In this document: one piece after another, positions 8,484 to 17,243 of the stretch
How positions within the stretch are numbered: position 1 is the stretch's first letter
Layout: the number at the start of each line of letters is the position of its first letter
NCBI GenBank assembly: GCA_041940025.1
Contig: JBGTSY010000004.1
Span: forward strand, 163,731-227,730
DNA length: 64,000 nucleotides
Reading direction: 5' to 3'
Source: UBA5859 sp041940025
GTDB taxonomy: Bacteria > Pseudomonadota > Gammaproteobacteria > UBA5859
Position numbers and translations under genes: made by a program
The notes under the pieces: generated by a model
What the model was told of the DNA's origin: nothing
Databases searched by the model: none
What the model saw: only the letters and a program-made list of their open reading frames with translations

Positions 8484-9830
8484 TTAATTTCTAAGGTGTA
8501 CAAAGTCGGCACGAGATACCAGTGCAGCCGCCAGCAACACACCGCGGACAGCAGTAAATATTAAGAAAGCGAACCACAATCCGTGATTTGACCAAATTGG
8601 TACAAATATCTCTGTCGACAGGTAAAACAGCGCTAATGCAGCCAACATCGAGAATGCCATTTCGCGTGCTCGCGCCAGTCCAGTAAAAACACCATCCAAT
8701 AAAAATGCAACAAAGGAGGCTAATGGTAAGGCGACTATCCAGAATCGATACTCGTTCGCTGTCTCTTGAAGTGTTGCTTGGTCCGTCATCCAGTTGATAA
8801 ATTGCGCCCCTAAAACCAAATATATAAGGCTAAACCCTAACGCCGCTAGTAGAGACCAAATGAATGCCGCTGAAAGAGCCTGACGCGACGCCTCCTCGTC
8901 CATTCTACCGACTGCCCGCCCAACTCTCGCTTCAGCGCCATGAGCAAAACCATCTAAGGCATAAGCCATGATGTTTTGAAAGTTTAGTAACAATGCATTT
9001 GCCGCTAATACCAGGTCCCCCATCTGGGCGCCGTGACGGGCAAAGTAGGCAAAAGCACTGAGAAGCGCTAAGGTGCGCACCAATAGGAAAAAGTTGATGC
9101 GTAACAGAGCGAGAAAAGGCGTCAATTGAAACAATCGCTCAAACTGCCATACACCCGGTAAAGTGGTACTGAGCGCTCTGACTGAAATCAGCGACACAAG
9201 AAGACCAAAATATTCCGCTATCACTGAGGCCCAGGCGACGCCTTTAATTTGCCATCCCAAAACATAGACAAAAAACAGATCAAATAAAATATTAGCCAGG
9301 TTGGTGAGTATCAGAATTCGCATTGCTGCACGGGAATTTTGCAAACCGATGCACCAGCCGACACAGGCGTAGGTCACCAACACGGCAGGCGCACTCCAGA
9401 TACGTATACGAAAATATTCTAATGTAAACGTCGCCACCTCCGCACTGGGATCAAGCAGCATCACTGCCCATGCACCTAGAAAGGAGTGAGATAGCCAAAT
9501 CACCAGACTCAACCCCAAAGCCATGGTGATACTACGCAGCAACAAAAAACGAATTTCAGAGTGATTGTTGGATCCGACGCTCTGAGCGGTCAGTCCAGAG
9601 GTGGACATCTTTAAAAATCCGAATCCCCAGAAAAGAAATCCGAAAATCAAACTCCCTAGCGAAACCGCCGCCAGATAACTGGGGGAAGGCAAATAGGCCA
9701 TGACGACCGTGTCTACCAAACCCAATAGTGGGACCGATAGATTGGAAACCATCATTGGCCAGGCAATCGCCCACAAGGCACCGTGCTCGGATCTCGTCGG
9801 CCAGCAAAAATAGAGACTCAGTCGGAACAA
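8484..9830 (-). CDS. MATE family efflux transporter, DinF-like
   Basis: Cation-coupled multidrug and toxin exporter of the inner membrane. The roughly 448-residue protein shows twelve hydrophobic segments in two related halves. The first helix region AIAWPMMVSNLSVPLLGLVDTVVMAYL and the GFGFLKMSTSGLTAQ stretch are typical of the DinF/DNA-damage-inducible branch of MATE proteins. The start is uncertain: the listed codon is TTG, and no ATG lies before the first membrane helix. It converges with the PBP-like gene, with only one base between stop codons, and lies upstream of no other gene in its direction. Substrates are unknown. Confidence 0.87.
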   Translation of the reverse strand: MFRLSLYFCWPTRSEHGALWAIAWPMMVSNLSVPLLGLVDTVVMAYLPSPSYLAAVSLGSLIFGFLFWGFGFLKMSTSGLTAQSVGSNNHSEIRFLLLRSITMALGLSLVIWLSHSFLGAWAVMLLDPSAEVATFTLEYFRIRIWSAPAVLVTYACVGWCIGLQNSRAAMRILILTNLANILFDLFFVYVLGWQIKGVAWASVIAEYFGLLVSLISVRALSTTLPGVWQFERLFQLTPFLALLRINFFLLVRTLALLSAFAYFARHGAQMGDLVLAANALLLNFQNIMAYALDGFAHGAEARVGRAVGRMDEEASRQALSAAFIWSLLAALGFSLIYLVLGAQFINWMTDQATLQETANEYRFWIVALPLASFVAFLLDGVFTGLARAREMAFSMLAALALFYLSTEIFVPIWSNHGLWFAFLIFTAVRGVLLAAALVSRADFVHLRN

Positions 9831-9882
9831 ACTAAAAGAAGTAATTCTCCGAGGAAGGAAGAAGCATCAAATCACCCATATT

Positions 9883-10365
9883 CTATAGTAGCGCCTCGAT
9901 ATCTTCAGCCAGATCTTTAGGGGAAGTAGTGGGTTCAAAATGTTTGTTTGGGTGACCATTTCGATCAACCAAAAACTTGGTAAAGTTCCAAGTCACTAAA
10001 TTGGCGTCTTCACTTCCCCCTAACTCTTTCTTTAAATATTGATATAACGGATGGGCATTGGCGCCATTCACCTCTAACTTACTGAACATAGGAAAAGTCA
10101 CTTGAAACTTAGTGTCACAAAATTCCTTTATCTCTTCCTCTGTGCCTGGCTCTTGGCCTCCAAACTGATTACAGGGAAAACCTAACACCACCAAGCCCTT
10201 CTCACCGTAGGTGTCATATAGCCTTTGTAACCCTTTGTAGTGCGGGGTGAGCCCACACTGGCTGGCGGTATTGACAATTAATAATACCTTACCCTCAAAT
10301 TCTGATAAGCTCTGACTTTCTCCCAAGATATTCTCGTGGGAATATTCATATATAGATGCAGTCAT
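9883..10365 (-). CDS. glutathione peroxidase family protein
   Basis: Thiol peroxidase that reduces hydrogen peroxide or organic hydroperoxides using glutathione or thioredoxin. The 160-residue protein carries the peroxidatic Cys37 in NTASQCGLT, the Gln of FPCNQFGGQEPG and the Trp/Asn of TWNFTKFLVDR, so the catalytic set is intact. The cysteine (not selenocysteine) form and extra Cys in FPCNQ suggest the bacterial BtuE/Gpo type. I choose the ATG at 10365 rather than a GTG five codons earlier, because the GAGAGGACGAGG ribosome site lies between them. Cytoplasmic; single gene, divergent from rsmJ. Confidence 0.92.
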   Translation of the reverse strand: MTASIYEYSHENILGESQSLSEFEGKVLLIVNTASQCGLTPHYKGLQRLYDTYGEKGLVVLGFPCNQFGGQEPGTEEEIKEFCDTKFQVTFPMFSKLEVNGANAHPLYQYLKKELGGSEDANLVTWNFTKFLVDRNGHPNKHFEPTTSPKDLAEDIEALL

Positions 10366-10450
10366 GCCTCGTCCTCTCACTAAAAATTGTTTCCCAGTAT
10401 CTAGAGAGATACTGATAATTGCAAGTGTGTGTCATCCACTAGAGAAGTTA

Positions 10451-10456
10451 TATAAT
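10451..10456 (+). promoter_or_regulatory. possible -10 element of the rsmJ-glp run
   Basis: A perfect TATAAT lies 36 bases before the rsmJ ATG. The hexamer 17 bases upstream (TGTGTC) is a poor -35, so the promoter, if real, probably needs help or an alternative element. Confidence 0.3.
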
Positions 10457-10491
10457 CCTATGGTGTTAAGTGGTTGTTTTTTATCTCTCAC

Positions 10492-11253
10492 ATGAAAGAA
10501 ACCCTCGAAGTTTGTGCGGTCACGCCAGAGGCCGTTGATAAAGCTCAGCGACTGGCTACTCAGCTAGAGTTACCATTTGCATACGATACGCACTATTCAG
10601 CAGTTTCCTTATTGGTGAGTTCAGATGACATCCGCTATCAACACCCTAGCTTTGAGATCCCGTTTCGAGTTGATTTTCTTAGTGGTACCGTGGCAGCCAG
10701 AATCTCCCTGGGGTTAAACAAAAGAGACCCTTTAGCTAAAGCACTCGCTATCAGTCCACACCAATCAAATCACATTCTCGATGGGACTGCTGGATTTGGC
10801 AGAGACGCAATGTTAATCGCTCGGTATGGACAAAAAATTACAATGATTGAAAAACATCCCGTGATCCATGCCCTCTTGGCCGACGGGATCAACCGTGCAT
10901 TTGCACAAGAAAATTTCTGCAAACTTATCCCGTATCAACCAGAATTAATTCATTCCGAGGCCCAGCAATACGCACTGATAGGGCATAAACCGGTGGAGGT
11001 GATCTATTTGGATCCCATGTATCCAAAACGGAAAAAACAACTAAAAGTAAAGAAAGAGTCTCAGGTATTGCAACTATTAACCGAAGGCAGGGAAAACGAA
11101 TATGAACAAGTAGAACTATTGGAATGGGCCTGCTCCCTGGCAACAAAACGAGTCGTAGTGAAAAGACCTCGATGGGCAGAACCACTCACGGATCTATCAC
11201 CCACTACCGCTATCTATAATCAAAACACTCGTTATGATATCTACATTGTGTAA
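10492..11253 (+). CDS. rsmJ: 16S rRNA (guanine-1516-N2)-methyltransferase RsmJ
   Basis: S-adenosylmethionine-dependent enzyme that methylates G1516 of 16S rRNA. The 253-residue protein has the RsmJ-specific motif I DGTAGFGRDAMLIARYG, the acidic motif II MIEKHPVIHALLADG, and the catalytic LDPMYPKRKKQLKVKKE stretch, and ends in VVVKRP and YDIYIV, as E. coli RsmJ does. The ATG at 10492 is preferred, although no clear ribosome site precedes it; a TTG 18 bases earlier is possible. Its stop codon abuts the ATG of the phosphodiesterase gene, so it is probably the first gene of the glycerophosphodiester run, a chance pairing rather than a functional one. Confidence 0.92.
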   Translation: MKETLEVCAVTPEAVDKAQRLATQLELPFAYDTHYSAVSLLVSSDDIRYQHPSFEIPFRVDFLSGTVAARISLGLNKRDPLAKALAISPHQSNHILDGTAGFGRDAMLIARYGQKITMIEKHPVIHALLADGINRAFAQENFCKLIPYQPELIHSEAQQYALIGHKPVEVIYLDPMYPKRKKQLKVKKESQVLQLLTEGRENEYEQVELLEWACSLATKRVVVKRPRWAEPLTDLSPTTAIYNQNTRYDIYIV

Positions 11254-12066
11254 ATGGACGATCAACCTCTCAAGGATAAGGAAACCCCACAGATGGCTCT
11301 TTTGAGACGCCCCAAATTGGTCGCTCACCGCGGACATGCTGAACGGTGTCCAGAAAACTCCAAAAGCGCGTTCCTAGATGCCCTACAGGTGGGTGCGACT
11401 GCAATAGAATTTGATATTCAATTGACCAAAGACAAACACCCAATGGTGATTCACGATGACACCCTAGAACGCACTACAAATTGTTCAGGTTCGATATTTG
11501 ATCATAATTTATCAGATCTCAAATCCTGTTCTGCTCACGAATCCAATCGATTTCAAGACACCTTTTATTTTGAACCCCTACTGACTGTAGAAGAGTTTGG
11601 GCAAATTATGCAGCACCATCCGGACTGCGAACTATTTGCCGAAATCAAGCCGGAATCGATTCAACGATTCGGCCTAAAAAGTGTCGTTGATCGCATATTG
11701 AAAGGACTAGATAAGGTTTCAAATCAGGCCGTTATTATCTCCATGGATGCGGAGGCCGTACGTTATGCAAAAAGTGTCAGCGATTTCCGTTGCGGTTGGG
11801 TCATGCATCGTTGGCGCGCAGAAGGCAGGCGCACGATGGAAGAGTTGGCGGTAGAGTTTTTATATTGCGACTATTTAAGCATTCCAGATGTCACCAGGGA
11901 TCTATGGCCAGGAGAGTGGCAATGGGCTCTATATGAAGTGACCGAACCCAAACTCGGCTGGCAACTGTTTAATTTAGGCGCAGAGTACATCGAAACCAAA
12001 CGAATCGGCTATTTCATGCAAGATGCGAGGTTTAACCCAAAGGTTCAAGATGGCGGAGATACCTAG
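11254..12066 (+). CDS. glycerophosphodiester phosphodiesterase
   Basis: Hydrolyses glycerophosphodiesters to glycerol-3-phosphate and an alcohol. The GDPD fold is shown by LVAHRGHAERCPENS near residue 22 (catalytic His and Arg), EFDIQLTKD (metal-binding Glu/Asp), the second catalytic His in VIHDDTLERTT and the metal Glu of FAEIKPES. There is no signal peptide, so it should be the cytoplasmic UgpQ-like type. The ATG directly follows the rsmJ stop; an internal ATG at 11293 is an alternative. The 3' end overlaps glpD by 17 bases, and the product feeds GlpD, so linkage and function agree. Confidence 0.92.
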   Translation: MDDQPLKDKETPQMALLRRPKLVAHRGHAERCPENSKSAFLDALQVGATAIEFDIQLTKDKHPMVIHDDTLERTTNCSGSIFDHNLSDLKSCSAHESNRFQDTFYFEPLLTVEEFGQIMQHHPDCELFAEIKPESIQRFGLKSVVDRILKGLDKVSNQAVIISMDAEAVRYAKSVSDFRCGWVMHRWRAEGRRTMEELAVEFLYCDYLSIPDVTRDLWPGEWQWALYEVTEPKLGWQLFNLGAEYIETKRIGYFMQDARFNPKVQDGGDT

Positions 12067-13255
12067 AGTGGAACAGTTCGATGTCACCATTATCGGCGCC
12101 GGTATCCATGGAGTGGGTGTGGCGCAGGCGGCGGCTGCACGCGGGTACAAAACCTTAGTAGTGGAACAAAAAGATCTGGCATTCGGTACTTCTCGGCGCT
12201 CCAGTAAATTGATTCATGGTGGACTACGCTATTTAGAAAGTCTGCAATTCGGGCTGGTCAAAGAGTGTCTGAATGAAAGAAAGATCTTGCTCCAAATCGC
12301 GCCCGAATTGGTAAAGCTAAAACCATTTTATTTGCCAATTTATCATCAGAGTGTACGTCGACCGTACCAAATCAGAATTGGTTTAAGCCTGTACTCAGTG
12401 TTGGGCGGCTTATCGAAACAGACCCAGTTCAATCGCATCCCCAAAGCCAGTTGGGCGGATGCATTAGATGGCCTGCGTACCGACGGCTTGAAAGCTGTAT
12501 TTCAATATTGGGATGCGCAAACTGATGATGCGGCGTTAACACGCGCAGTGATGGCTTCGGCAGAAAAATTTGGTGCCGAACTCCGTCTGCCTTTCGAGTT
12601 ACGATCAGCAACTAAAACCGGTGATGGGTACCGCTTAATCATCATCAACGAGGGGCGAGAGCTTGAATTCGACACCAAAGTGTTGATAAACGCAGCGGGA
12701 CCCTGGGCCGCTGAAATCCTGTCGCGAATTTTACCGACACAACAGATACCCGACCATCAACTGGTACAGGGCACGCACATTATCGTCTCTGGAAACCTCT
12801 CTCAGGGACTCTATTACGTTGAAGCACCAGAGGACAAACGCGCGGTCTTTGTGATGCCATGGCAAGGCAATACTCTGGTGGGCACCACCGAAACCGAAAT
12901 CTCAAAACTCCCGGATGCCTGTGAGCCGTTGCCATCAGAGATCCAGTATCTAAGCGACGTACTGCACTATTATTTTCCACGCTATGGACATGCACCAGAC
13001 ATACTAGATGCCTTTGCTGGCTTACGAGTGTTACCGGGCAAAGAAGATTCCGCAGCACGCGCATTTAACAAACCAAGAGAAACCCGACTAGTGGTAGACG
13101 ACTTGCAGTCACCCAGATTGTTAAGTATTTTTGGAGGAAAATTGACTGCCTATCGTGCGACAGCACAAAAAGTGATGAACACAATTCAAAGCTCTTTGCC
13201 TCCCCGTCAAAATCGTGCTGATACAGCGGTGCTACCGCTGAATCCTGTCGACTAA
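12050..13255 (+). CDS. glpD: FAD-dependent glycerol-3-phosphate dehydrogenase, short form
   Basis: Oxidises glycerol-3-phosphate to dihydroxyacetone phosphate and passes electrons to quinone at the inner membrane. The N-terminal FAD motif VTIIGAGIHGVGVAQAAAARG is intact. SSKLIHGGLRYLE and LSIFGGKLTAYRATA match the dehydrogenase family. I start at the ATG at 12050, which gives MAEIPRVEQFDVTIIGAG. The protein has 401 residues, about 100 fewer than E. coli GlpD. It stops soon after the GGKLTAYR motif and so lacks the C-terminal helical (DAO_C) domain. It lies between the phosphodiesterase and glpK in one run. Confidence 0.87.
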   Translation: MAEIPRVEQFDVTIIGAGIHGVGVAQAAAARGYKTLVVEQKDLAFGTSRRSSKLIHGGLRYLESLQFGLVKECLNERKILLQIAPELVKLKPFYLPIYHQSVRRPYQIRIGLSLYSVLGGLSKQTQFNRIPKASWADALDGLRTDGLKAVFQYWDAQTDDAALTRAVMASAEKFGAELRLPFELRSATKTGDGYRLIIINEGRELEFDTKVLINAAGPWAAEILSRILPTQQIPDHQLVQGTHIIVSGNLSQGLYYVEAPEDKRAVFVMPWQGNTLVGTTETEISKLPDACEPLPSEIQYLSDVLHYYFPRYGHAPDILDAFAGLRVLPGKEDSAARAFNKPRETRLVVDDLQSPRLLSIFGGKLTAYRATAQKVMNTIQSSLPPRQNRADTAVLPLNPVD

Positions 13256-13266
13256 GCGAGAATTGC

Positions 13267-14757
13267 ATGGCCGCCACAATACTCTCACTGGATCAAGGTA
13301 CCACTAGCTCAAGAGCTATTCTGTTCGATAGCAAGGGAGAGGTACTCTGCAGTGCACAAAAAGAATTGAATCAAATATATCCACAGCCCGGCTGGGTGGA
13401 ACATGATGCAGAGGAGATTTGGCAAAGCCAGTGGGAAGTGGCAAAAACCGTTGTCGGATCCGATCCCACTTATCTTGACTCTATCGCTACTATTGGTATC
13501 ACAAACCAGCGGGAAACCACTCTCATTTGGGATAAACATAGTGGCAGCCCCATCTACAACGCCATTGTCTGGCAATGTCGCCGCACCGCTTCTCTGTGTG
13601 ATTCATTAAGGCAACAGGGAAAAGAGGAACAAATTTTAAATAAGACCGGTCTCGTTTTGGATCCCTACTTCTCAGCAACTAAAATTGCTTGGATCCTAGA
13701 AAACGTTGCAGGCGCAAGAAAAAAAGCAGAAGCGGGTGAACTTGCTTTTGGAACTGTCGATAGCTGGCTACTGTGGAATTTGACTCAAGGTAAATGTCAC
13801 TACACAGATGTCTCCAATGCGTCTCGTACCATGTTGTTTAATATACATAGTTTAGAGTGGGATGCTGAGCTTTTAAAATGTTTCAACATACCTGAAATCA
13901 TGCTCCCACAGGTGCGATATTCCAGTGAAATTTATGGCGAATGCACACTCTTTTCCAAAGCAATCCCCATCTCCAGCATGATTGGAGATCAGCAAGCAGC
14001 CACATTCGCACAAGCTTGCTTCGAACCGGGACAAGTAAAAAACACTTATGGCACAGGATGTTTTCTGGTAGCAAACACCGGAAATCAACCGAAAATTAAT
14101 ACGCAGGGATTGCTTGCCTCTGTGGGGTGGCAACGGGCAAATCACTCGCCAACCTATATTTTAGAAGGCAGTGTTTTTATCGCCGGTGCGTTAGTGCAGT
14201 GGTTGCGCGATGAATTGGGATTTTTCCAATCTGCGGCAGAAATCGAGGCGCTGGCCGCCAGTGTCTCCAGCAGCGAAGGCATCGCTTTGGTGCCAGCTTT
14301 CGCTGGACTAGGCGCTCCCTACTGGAACAGTGGCGCTCGAGGCGTCATAACGGGACTCACCCGGGGAAGCAACCGTGCGCATATCGCACGCGCGGCCCTA
14401 GAGGCTATCGCGCTACAATCAACTGACGTTTTAAACACCATGCAGCGGGTTTGCGACCAACCGTTTAGCCGATTGTGTGTGGATGGCGGCGCCAGTGAAA
14501 ATGATCTGTTAATGCAAATTCAGGCCGACTTGGCACAACTACCAGTACAACGATTTGTGATGCATGAAGCGACGGCCTTAGGTGCCGCTTTTCTGGCTGG
14601 GCTCGCTGCAAACCTATGGAGCAACGAAAAGGAAATCCTATCAATTTGCCGAACTGGACGAGAGTTCCTGCCATCGATGGAAAGTCAACAACGACACTCC
14701 CTGCTTCAACAATGGAAAAAGGCCATTAACACCGCTCTATTCTGGGCAGAGAATTAA
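13267..14757 (+). CDS. glpK: glycerol kinase
   Basis: Phosphorylates glycerol to glycerol-3-phosphate with ATP; the substrate for GlpD. The 496-residue FGGY kinase is full length. LSLDQGTTSSRAILFD (phosphate 1 loop), PGWVEHDAEEIW, the QRETT region and the C-terminal LCVDGGASENDLLMQIQAD motif are intact. The allosteric region for fructose-1,6-bisphosphate cannot be judged by eye. It starts 11 bases after glpD and ends the run, followed by a short terminator-like hairpin. No glpF or glpR is found in the window, so glycerol entry and control must come from elsewhere. Confidence 0.96.
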   Translation: MAATILSLDQGTTSSRAILFDSKGEVLCSAQKELNQIYPQPGWVEHDAEEIWQSQWEVAKTVVGSDPTYLDSIATIGITNQRETTLIWDKHSGSPIYNAIVWQCRRTASLCDSLRQQGKEEQILNKTGLVLDPYFSATKIAWILENVAGARKKAEAGELAFGTVDSWLLWNLTQGKCHYTDVSNASRTMLFNIHSLEWDAELLKCFNIPEIMLPQVRYSSEIYGECTLFSKAIPISSMIGDQQAATFAQACFEPGQVKNTYGTGCFLVANTGNQPKINTQGLLASVGWQRANHSPTYILEGSVFIAGALVQWLRDELGFFQSAAEIEALAASVSSSEGIALVPAFAGLGAPYWNSGARGVITGLTRGSNRAHIARAALEAIALQSTDVLNTMQRVCDQPFSRLCVDGGASENDLLMQIQADLAQLPVQRFVMHEATALGAAFLAGLAANLWSNEKEILSICRTGREFLPSMESQQRHSLLQQWKKAINTALFWAEN

Positions 14758-14764
14758 ACAGACT

Positions 14765-14793
14765 ACACACTCCTTCCTTTAGCGTGTGTTTTT
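14765..14793 (+). terminator. possible intrinsic terminator after glpK
   Basis: ACACAC (14765-14770) pairs with GTGTGT (14784-14789) around a 13-base loop, followed by a short T-run. The stem is only six base pairs and AT-containing, so it is a weak candidate. Confidence 0.45.
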
Positions 14794-15137
14794 AAACCTG
14801 TCTATACTCTCAATTATTTATAGATATCTTGTCTCAACCTGCTGTTTCTAATTGTATTTTCCGCTCGTAGCGAGAATAGATTAGCTGTCCGGTGTGCAGC
14901 ATGAATCCACCCCGCCATCAGCCTCACGAAATAGGACTCCAGAAAAATGCCAATGCTCCGATAATCTGGTTAACAGGACGATTAGCAATAGGCGAACTGT
15001 CTGACGACCATTGCATTGTTCAACCAAGGCCGGTTCAAATGGATTGAATACATTGAAGGAGAAAATGTTCAGTCCAAACTGAACTCTCGCTACGTGTAAG
15101 TGCCAAAGGTAAAAATCGACTGTGGAGAGCAAAATCC
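14794..15137. other. non-coding interval before the CheX-like gene
   Basis: About 340 bases with no frame that I trust. A 7-bp inverted repeat, GTTCAGT at 15067-15073 and ACTGAAC at 15078-15084 with a 4-base loop, lies 54 bases before the cheX start and could be an operator or a leader hairpin. The ribosome site GGAGAG is at 15124-15129. I saw no convincing promoter. Confidence 0.35.
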
Positions 15138-15653
15138 GTGTCACTTAATGAAACACAAACAAAAATATTAAAACCATTCATAGAAGAAACCATTCACGCA
15201 CTGAAGGACATGGCGGGACTGGACGCTACCTCCGGAGATGGCTTTCAAGATTCCGTTGAACAATTTCGATTCAAGGGTTATGCAGTAGCTGCCAATACCT
15301 CGGGAAATTTGAAAGGCAAGTTGTTGATGCACTTGTATCTCGAAACAGCGTTAGAGATTGGGAATAAAGTCAACGCCTTGGTACTCGGAGATACCGAAGA
15401 ACATTATGAGGTCACCGAGAAAATTTCCGAAGCGTTGGAAGAATTTGGTAATACGGCGATTGGACTTGCCACCAGAGGCTTGGAAGAATCGAAGTTAGGA
15501 ATTCGATTTGAACCGCCTTTCTTTATCTTAAAAGTTGATGAATTAGAACAACTCTTAACAGATGTGAAAGAAATTATCTCGATCCCAATTCATGTCAATA
15601 ATGTTGGGCGTTTCTATTTCAATTTTTTACTAGAAGATCTCACGGAGAATTGA
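15138..15653 (+). CDS. CheX-like chemotaxis phosphatase
   Basis: Probable CheY-P phosphatase of the CheC/CheX/FliY family. The 171-residue protein contains EEFGNTAIG, matching the ExxN catalytic pattern, followed 22 residues later by Pro in RFEPPF, the usual spacing of the family. One catalytic motif, as in CheX, rather than two as in CheC. The start is a GTG with GGAGAG eight bases upstream. The next gene, a single-domain CheY-like receiver, begins three bases after its stop codon, so enzyme and probable substrate are coupled. No chemotaxis histidine kinase, receptor or flagellar gene is nearby. Confidence 0.78.
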   Translation: MSLNETQTKILKPFIEETIHALKDMAGLDATSGDGFQDSVEQFRFKGYAVAANTSGNLKGKLLMHLYLETALEIGNKVNALVLGDTEEHYEVTEKISEALEEFGNTAIGLATRGLEESKLGIRFEPPFFILKVDELEQLLTDVKEIISIPIHVNNVGRFYFNFLLEDLTEN

Positions 15654-15656
15654 GCA

Positions 15657-16034
15657 ATGCTGTCTAAAGAAGAAAAAATTCTGATTGTTGATGACATGCG
15701 CATGATTCGCAAGTCAATCACAAAAATCTTGGGGGAAATTGGCTACGACAATGTCATTTTCGCTGAGAACGGTGAACAGGCTGTGAGCAAACATAAAGAA
15801 GAAAAACCAGGCATGATATTTCTGGATGTGGTGATGCCGAAAATGACTGGTGATGAAGCACTCGAACTCATTCGAGAGGCAGATGCAAACGTCCCCATTG
15901 TGATGTTGACGTCAGTCGCCGATAAGACTCTCATGGACAAATGTCAACGACTGGGGATCTCCGGATATGTGTTAAAACCGGTCACCCAAGACAATGGACC
16001 GGATCTCCTATTCAATTATTTAGCCAACGCCTGA
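15657..16034 (+). CDS. single-domain CheY-like response regulator
   Basis: Receiver-only protein of 125 residues. Acidic pocket Asp12/Asp13, phospho-acceptor Asp57 (FLDVVMPK), Thr85 (LTS) and Lys107 (LKP) are all present, so it should be phosphorylatable and act by protein contact rather than DNA binding, since no output domain follows. It is translationally coupled with the CheX-like gene just upstream. A strong hairpin terminator follows the gene. Kinase and target are unknown; a motor or a type IV pilus output are both possible. Confidence 0.9.
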   Translation: MLSKEEKILIVDDMRMIRKSITKILGEIGYDNVIFAENGEQAVSKHKEEKPGMIFLDVVMPKMTGDEALELIREADANVPIVMLTSVADKTLMDKCQRLGISGYVLKPVTQDNGPDLLFNYLANA

Positions 16035-16083
16035 TATTATTGGATGGCTTAAACCAAAAGTGATACTGCTCAATTACCAATTT

Positions 16084-16110
16084 AAATCCGCTGAAAAGCG
16101 GATTTTTTTT
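16084..16110 (+). terminator. intrinsic terminator after the cheX-cheY pair
   Basis: AAATCCGCT (16084-16092) and AGCGGATTT (16097-16105) form a perfect 9-bp stem with a GAAA tetraloop, followed by a T-run to 16110. It overlaps the stop codon of the convergent cyclophilin gene. Confidence 0.88.
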
Positions 16111-16627
16111 ATTTAAGTTCCGGGAAATTCTGGTTCAAAATTTCATCCCATTCCGCCAGACGATTTGCCATCTTGGAAAGCAATGGTTCTATATCACCCG
16201 TAATTGTCACCTGAGTAATGGTGTCCCCCTGTTTTATCGCATTTACCACCTCTATATCAGAAGGTGATTTTGCGCGACCAAACACTGTATGTTTGCCATC
16301 GAGCCAAGGGGTTTCTAAATGGGTAATAAAAAATTGACTGCCATTCGTGCCGGGGCCCGCATTTGCCATCGACAGCATACCCGCCCCATCATGTTTTAAC
16401 TCCTGAGAACACTCATCTTCAAATCGATAACCTGGCCCCCCGGCGCCGGTTCCGGATGGACATCCTGCCTGCACCATAAAATCATCAATCACTCGATGAA
16501 AACTCAGACCATCGTAGTACCCTCGCTGAGCTAAATTGACAAAATTGGCCACCGTTACCGGGGCCTGTTCAGCGAACAGATCCAGGTGGATACTCCCTTT
16601 GTTGGTTGCAATTTCCGCAGTAATCAT
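16109..16627 (-). CDS. ppiB: cyclophilin-type peptidyl-prolyl cis-trans isomerase
   Basis: Catalyses proline isomerisation in protein folding. The cyclophilin core carries SFHRVIDDFMVQAGCPSGTGAGGPGY, GSQFFIT and WLDGKHTVFGR, which include the catalytic Arg and the substrate-binding Phe and Gln. The ATG at 16627 begins MITAEIATNKGSIHLDL, the usual start; a 12-codon longer form from 16663 exists but has no better ribosome site. No signal peptide, so cytoplasmic like PpiB. It has a C-terminal extension of about 25 residues after the cyclophilin fold, seen in some marine gammaproteobacterial versions. Convergent with the response regulator gene. Confidence 0.92.
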   Translation of the reverse strand: MITAEIATNKGSIHLDLFAEQAPVTVANFVNLAQRGYYDGLSFHRVIDDFMVQAGCPSGTGAGGPGYRFEDECSQELKHDGAGMLSMANAGPGTNGSQFFITHLETPWLDGKHTVFGRAKSPSDIEVVNAIKQGDTITQVTITGDIEPLLSKMANRLAEWDEILNQNFPELK

Positions 16628-16764
16628 AAGGACCGTTGCTCCATGATTTGAGTGTGAGTTCATTCCCGGCTTAGGTCAGAAAACACTGTTCAGATGTAGG
16701 GAGAGTATAGCCAAATCAGCGGACGGATTCATGTTACTTTGTAATCGCGCTAATTAATGTGCAT

Positions 16765-17163
16765 TCAGTCCCCCTCTGAAAACGGGGTCGACAAAGCGCC
16801 TCTGTAGAATTGCAGTCTGTCAGGCAAGCGATTAACCGGCAAATTTCCATGACGCAACTGCATCACGCTTGTATAGGGCAACACGATTAAATCCACTGCC
16901 GCACTGGATCCCATATCGAAGATCGCAAACAGAAGCAGATCGTCTGTTTTCGTCGACAGATTAGCAGGAGGACCGACAAAGGTCGTACAGAAACCAAGGG
17001 AAAGACCGCTGAACACTCGCGGTACGGAATCGCAATAGGTGGGCGTGTTGAATCCGGGGGATCGCAGTTCCATCTGTCCATTTTTAGACAGAGTTTTCAT
17101 TGTCGAACACCCCTGTACTACTACCAATAACAGGCCACATAGGATCAGAGTATATCTATTCAT
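16765..17163 (-). CDS. YceK/YidQ-type lipoprotein (DUF1375)
   Basis: Small lipoprotein of 132 residues. The lipobox VVQGC follows a hydrophobic signal segment, with the lipidated Cys at residue 19. The sequence then has PRVFSGLSLGFC and the family-like AAVDLIVLPYTSVMQLRHGNLP stretch, matching the short DUF1375 (YceK, YidQ) lipoproteins of unknown role. ATG at 17163. It is separated by 137 bases from the cyclophilin and lies in the same direction. Cell location should be the envelope; no function is established for the family. Confidence 0.75.
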   Translation of the reverse strand: MNRYTLILCGLLLVVVQGCSTMKTLSKNGQMELRSPGFNTPTYCDSVPRVFSGLSLGFCTTFVGPPANLSTKTDDLLLFAIFDMGSSAAVDLIVLPYTSVMQLRHGNLPVNRLPDRLQFYRGALSTPFSEGD

Positions 17164-17243
17164 ATCACTAGATTTCTATTACAGTCTACTTGTGTCTGTA
17201 TCGAACCTGTGAGATGAATCAACAGAGAAATAGTCCACAATTC

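Noticed and set aside
14881..15144. An 87-codon minus-strand open frame in the glpK-cheX gap
   Set aside because: No ribosome site, no domain, composition like non-coding DNA, and it overlaps the cheX start.
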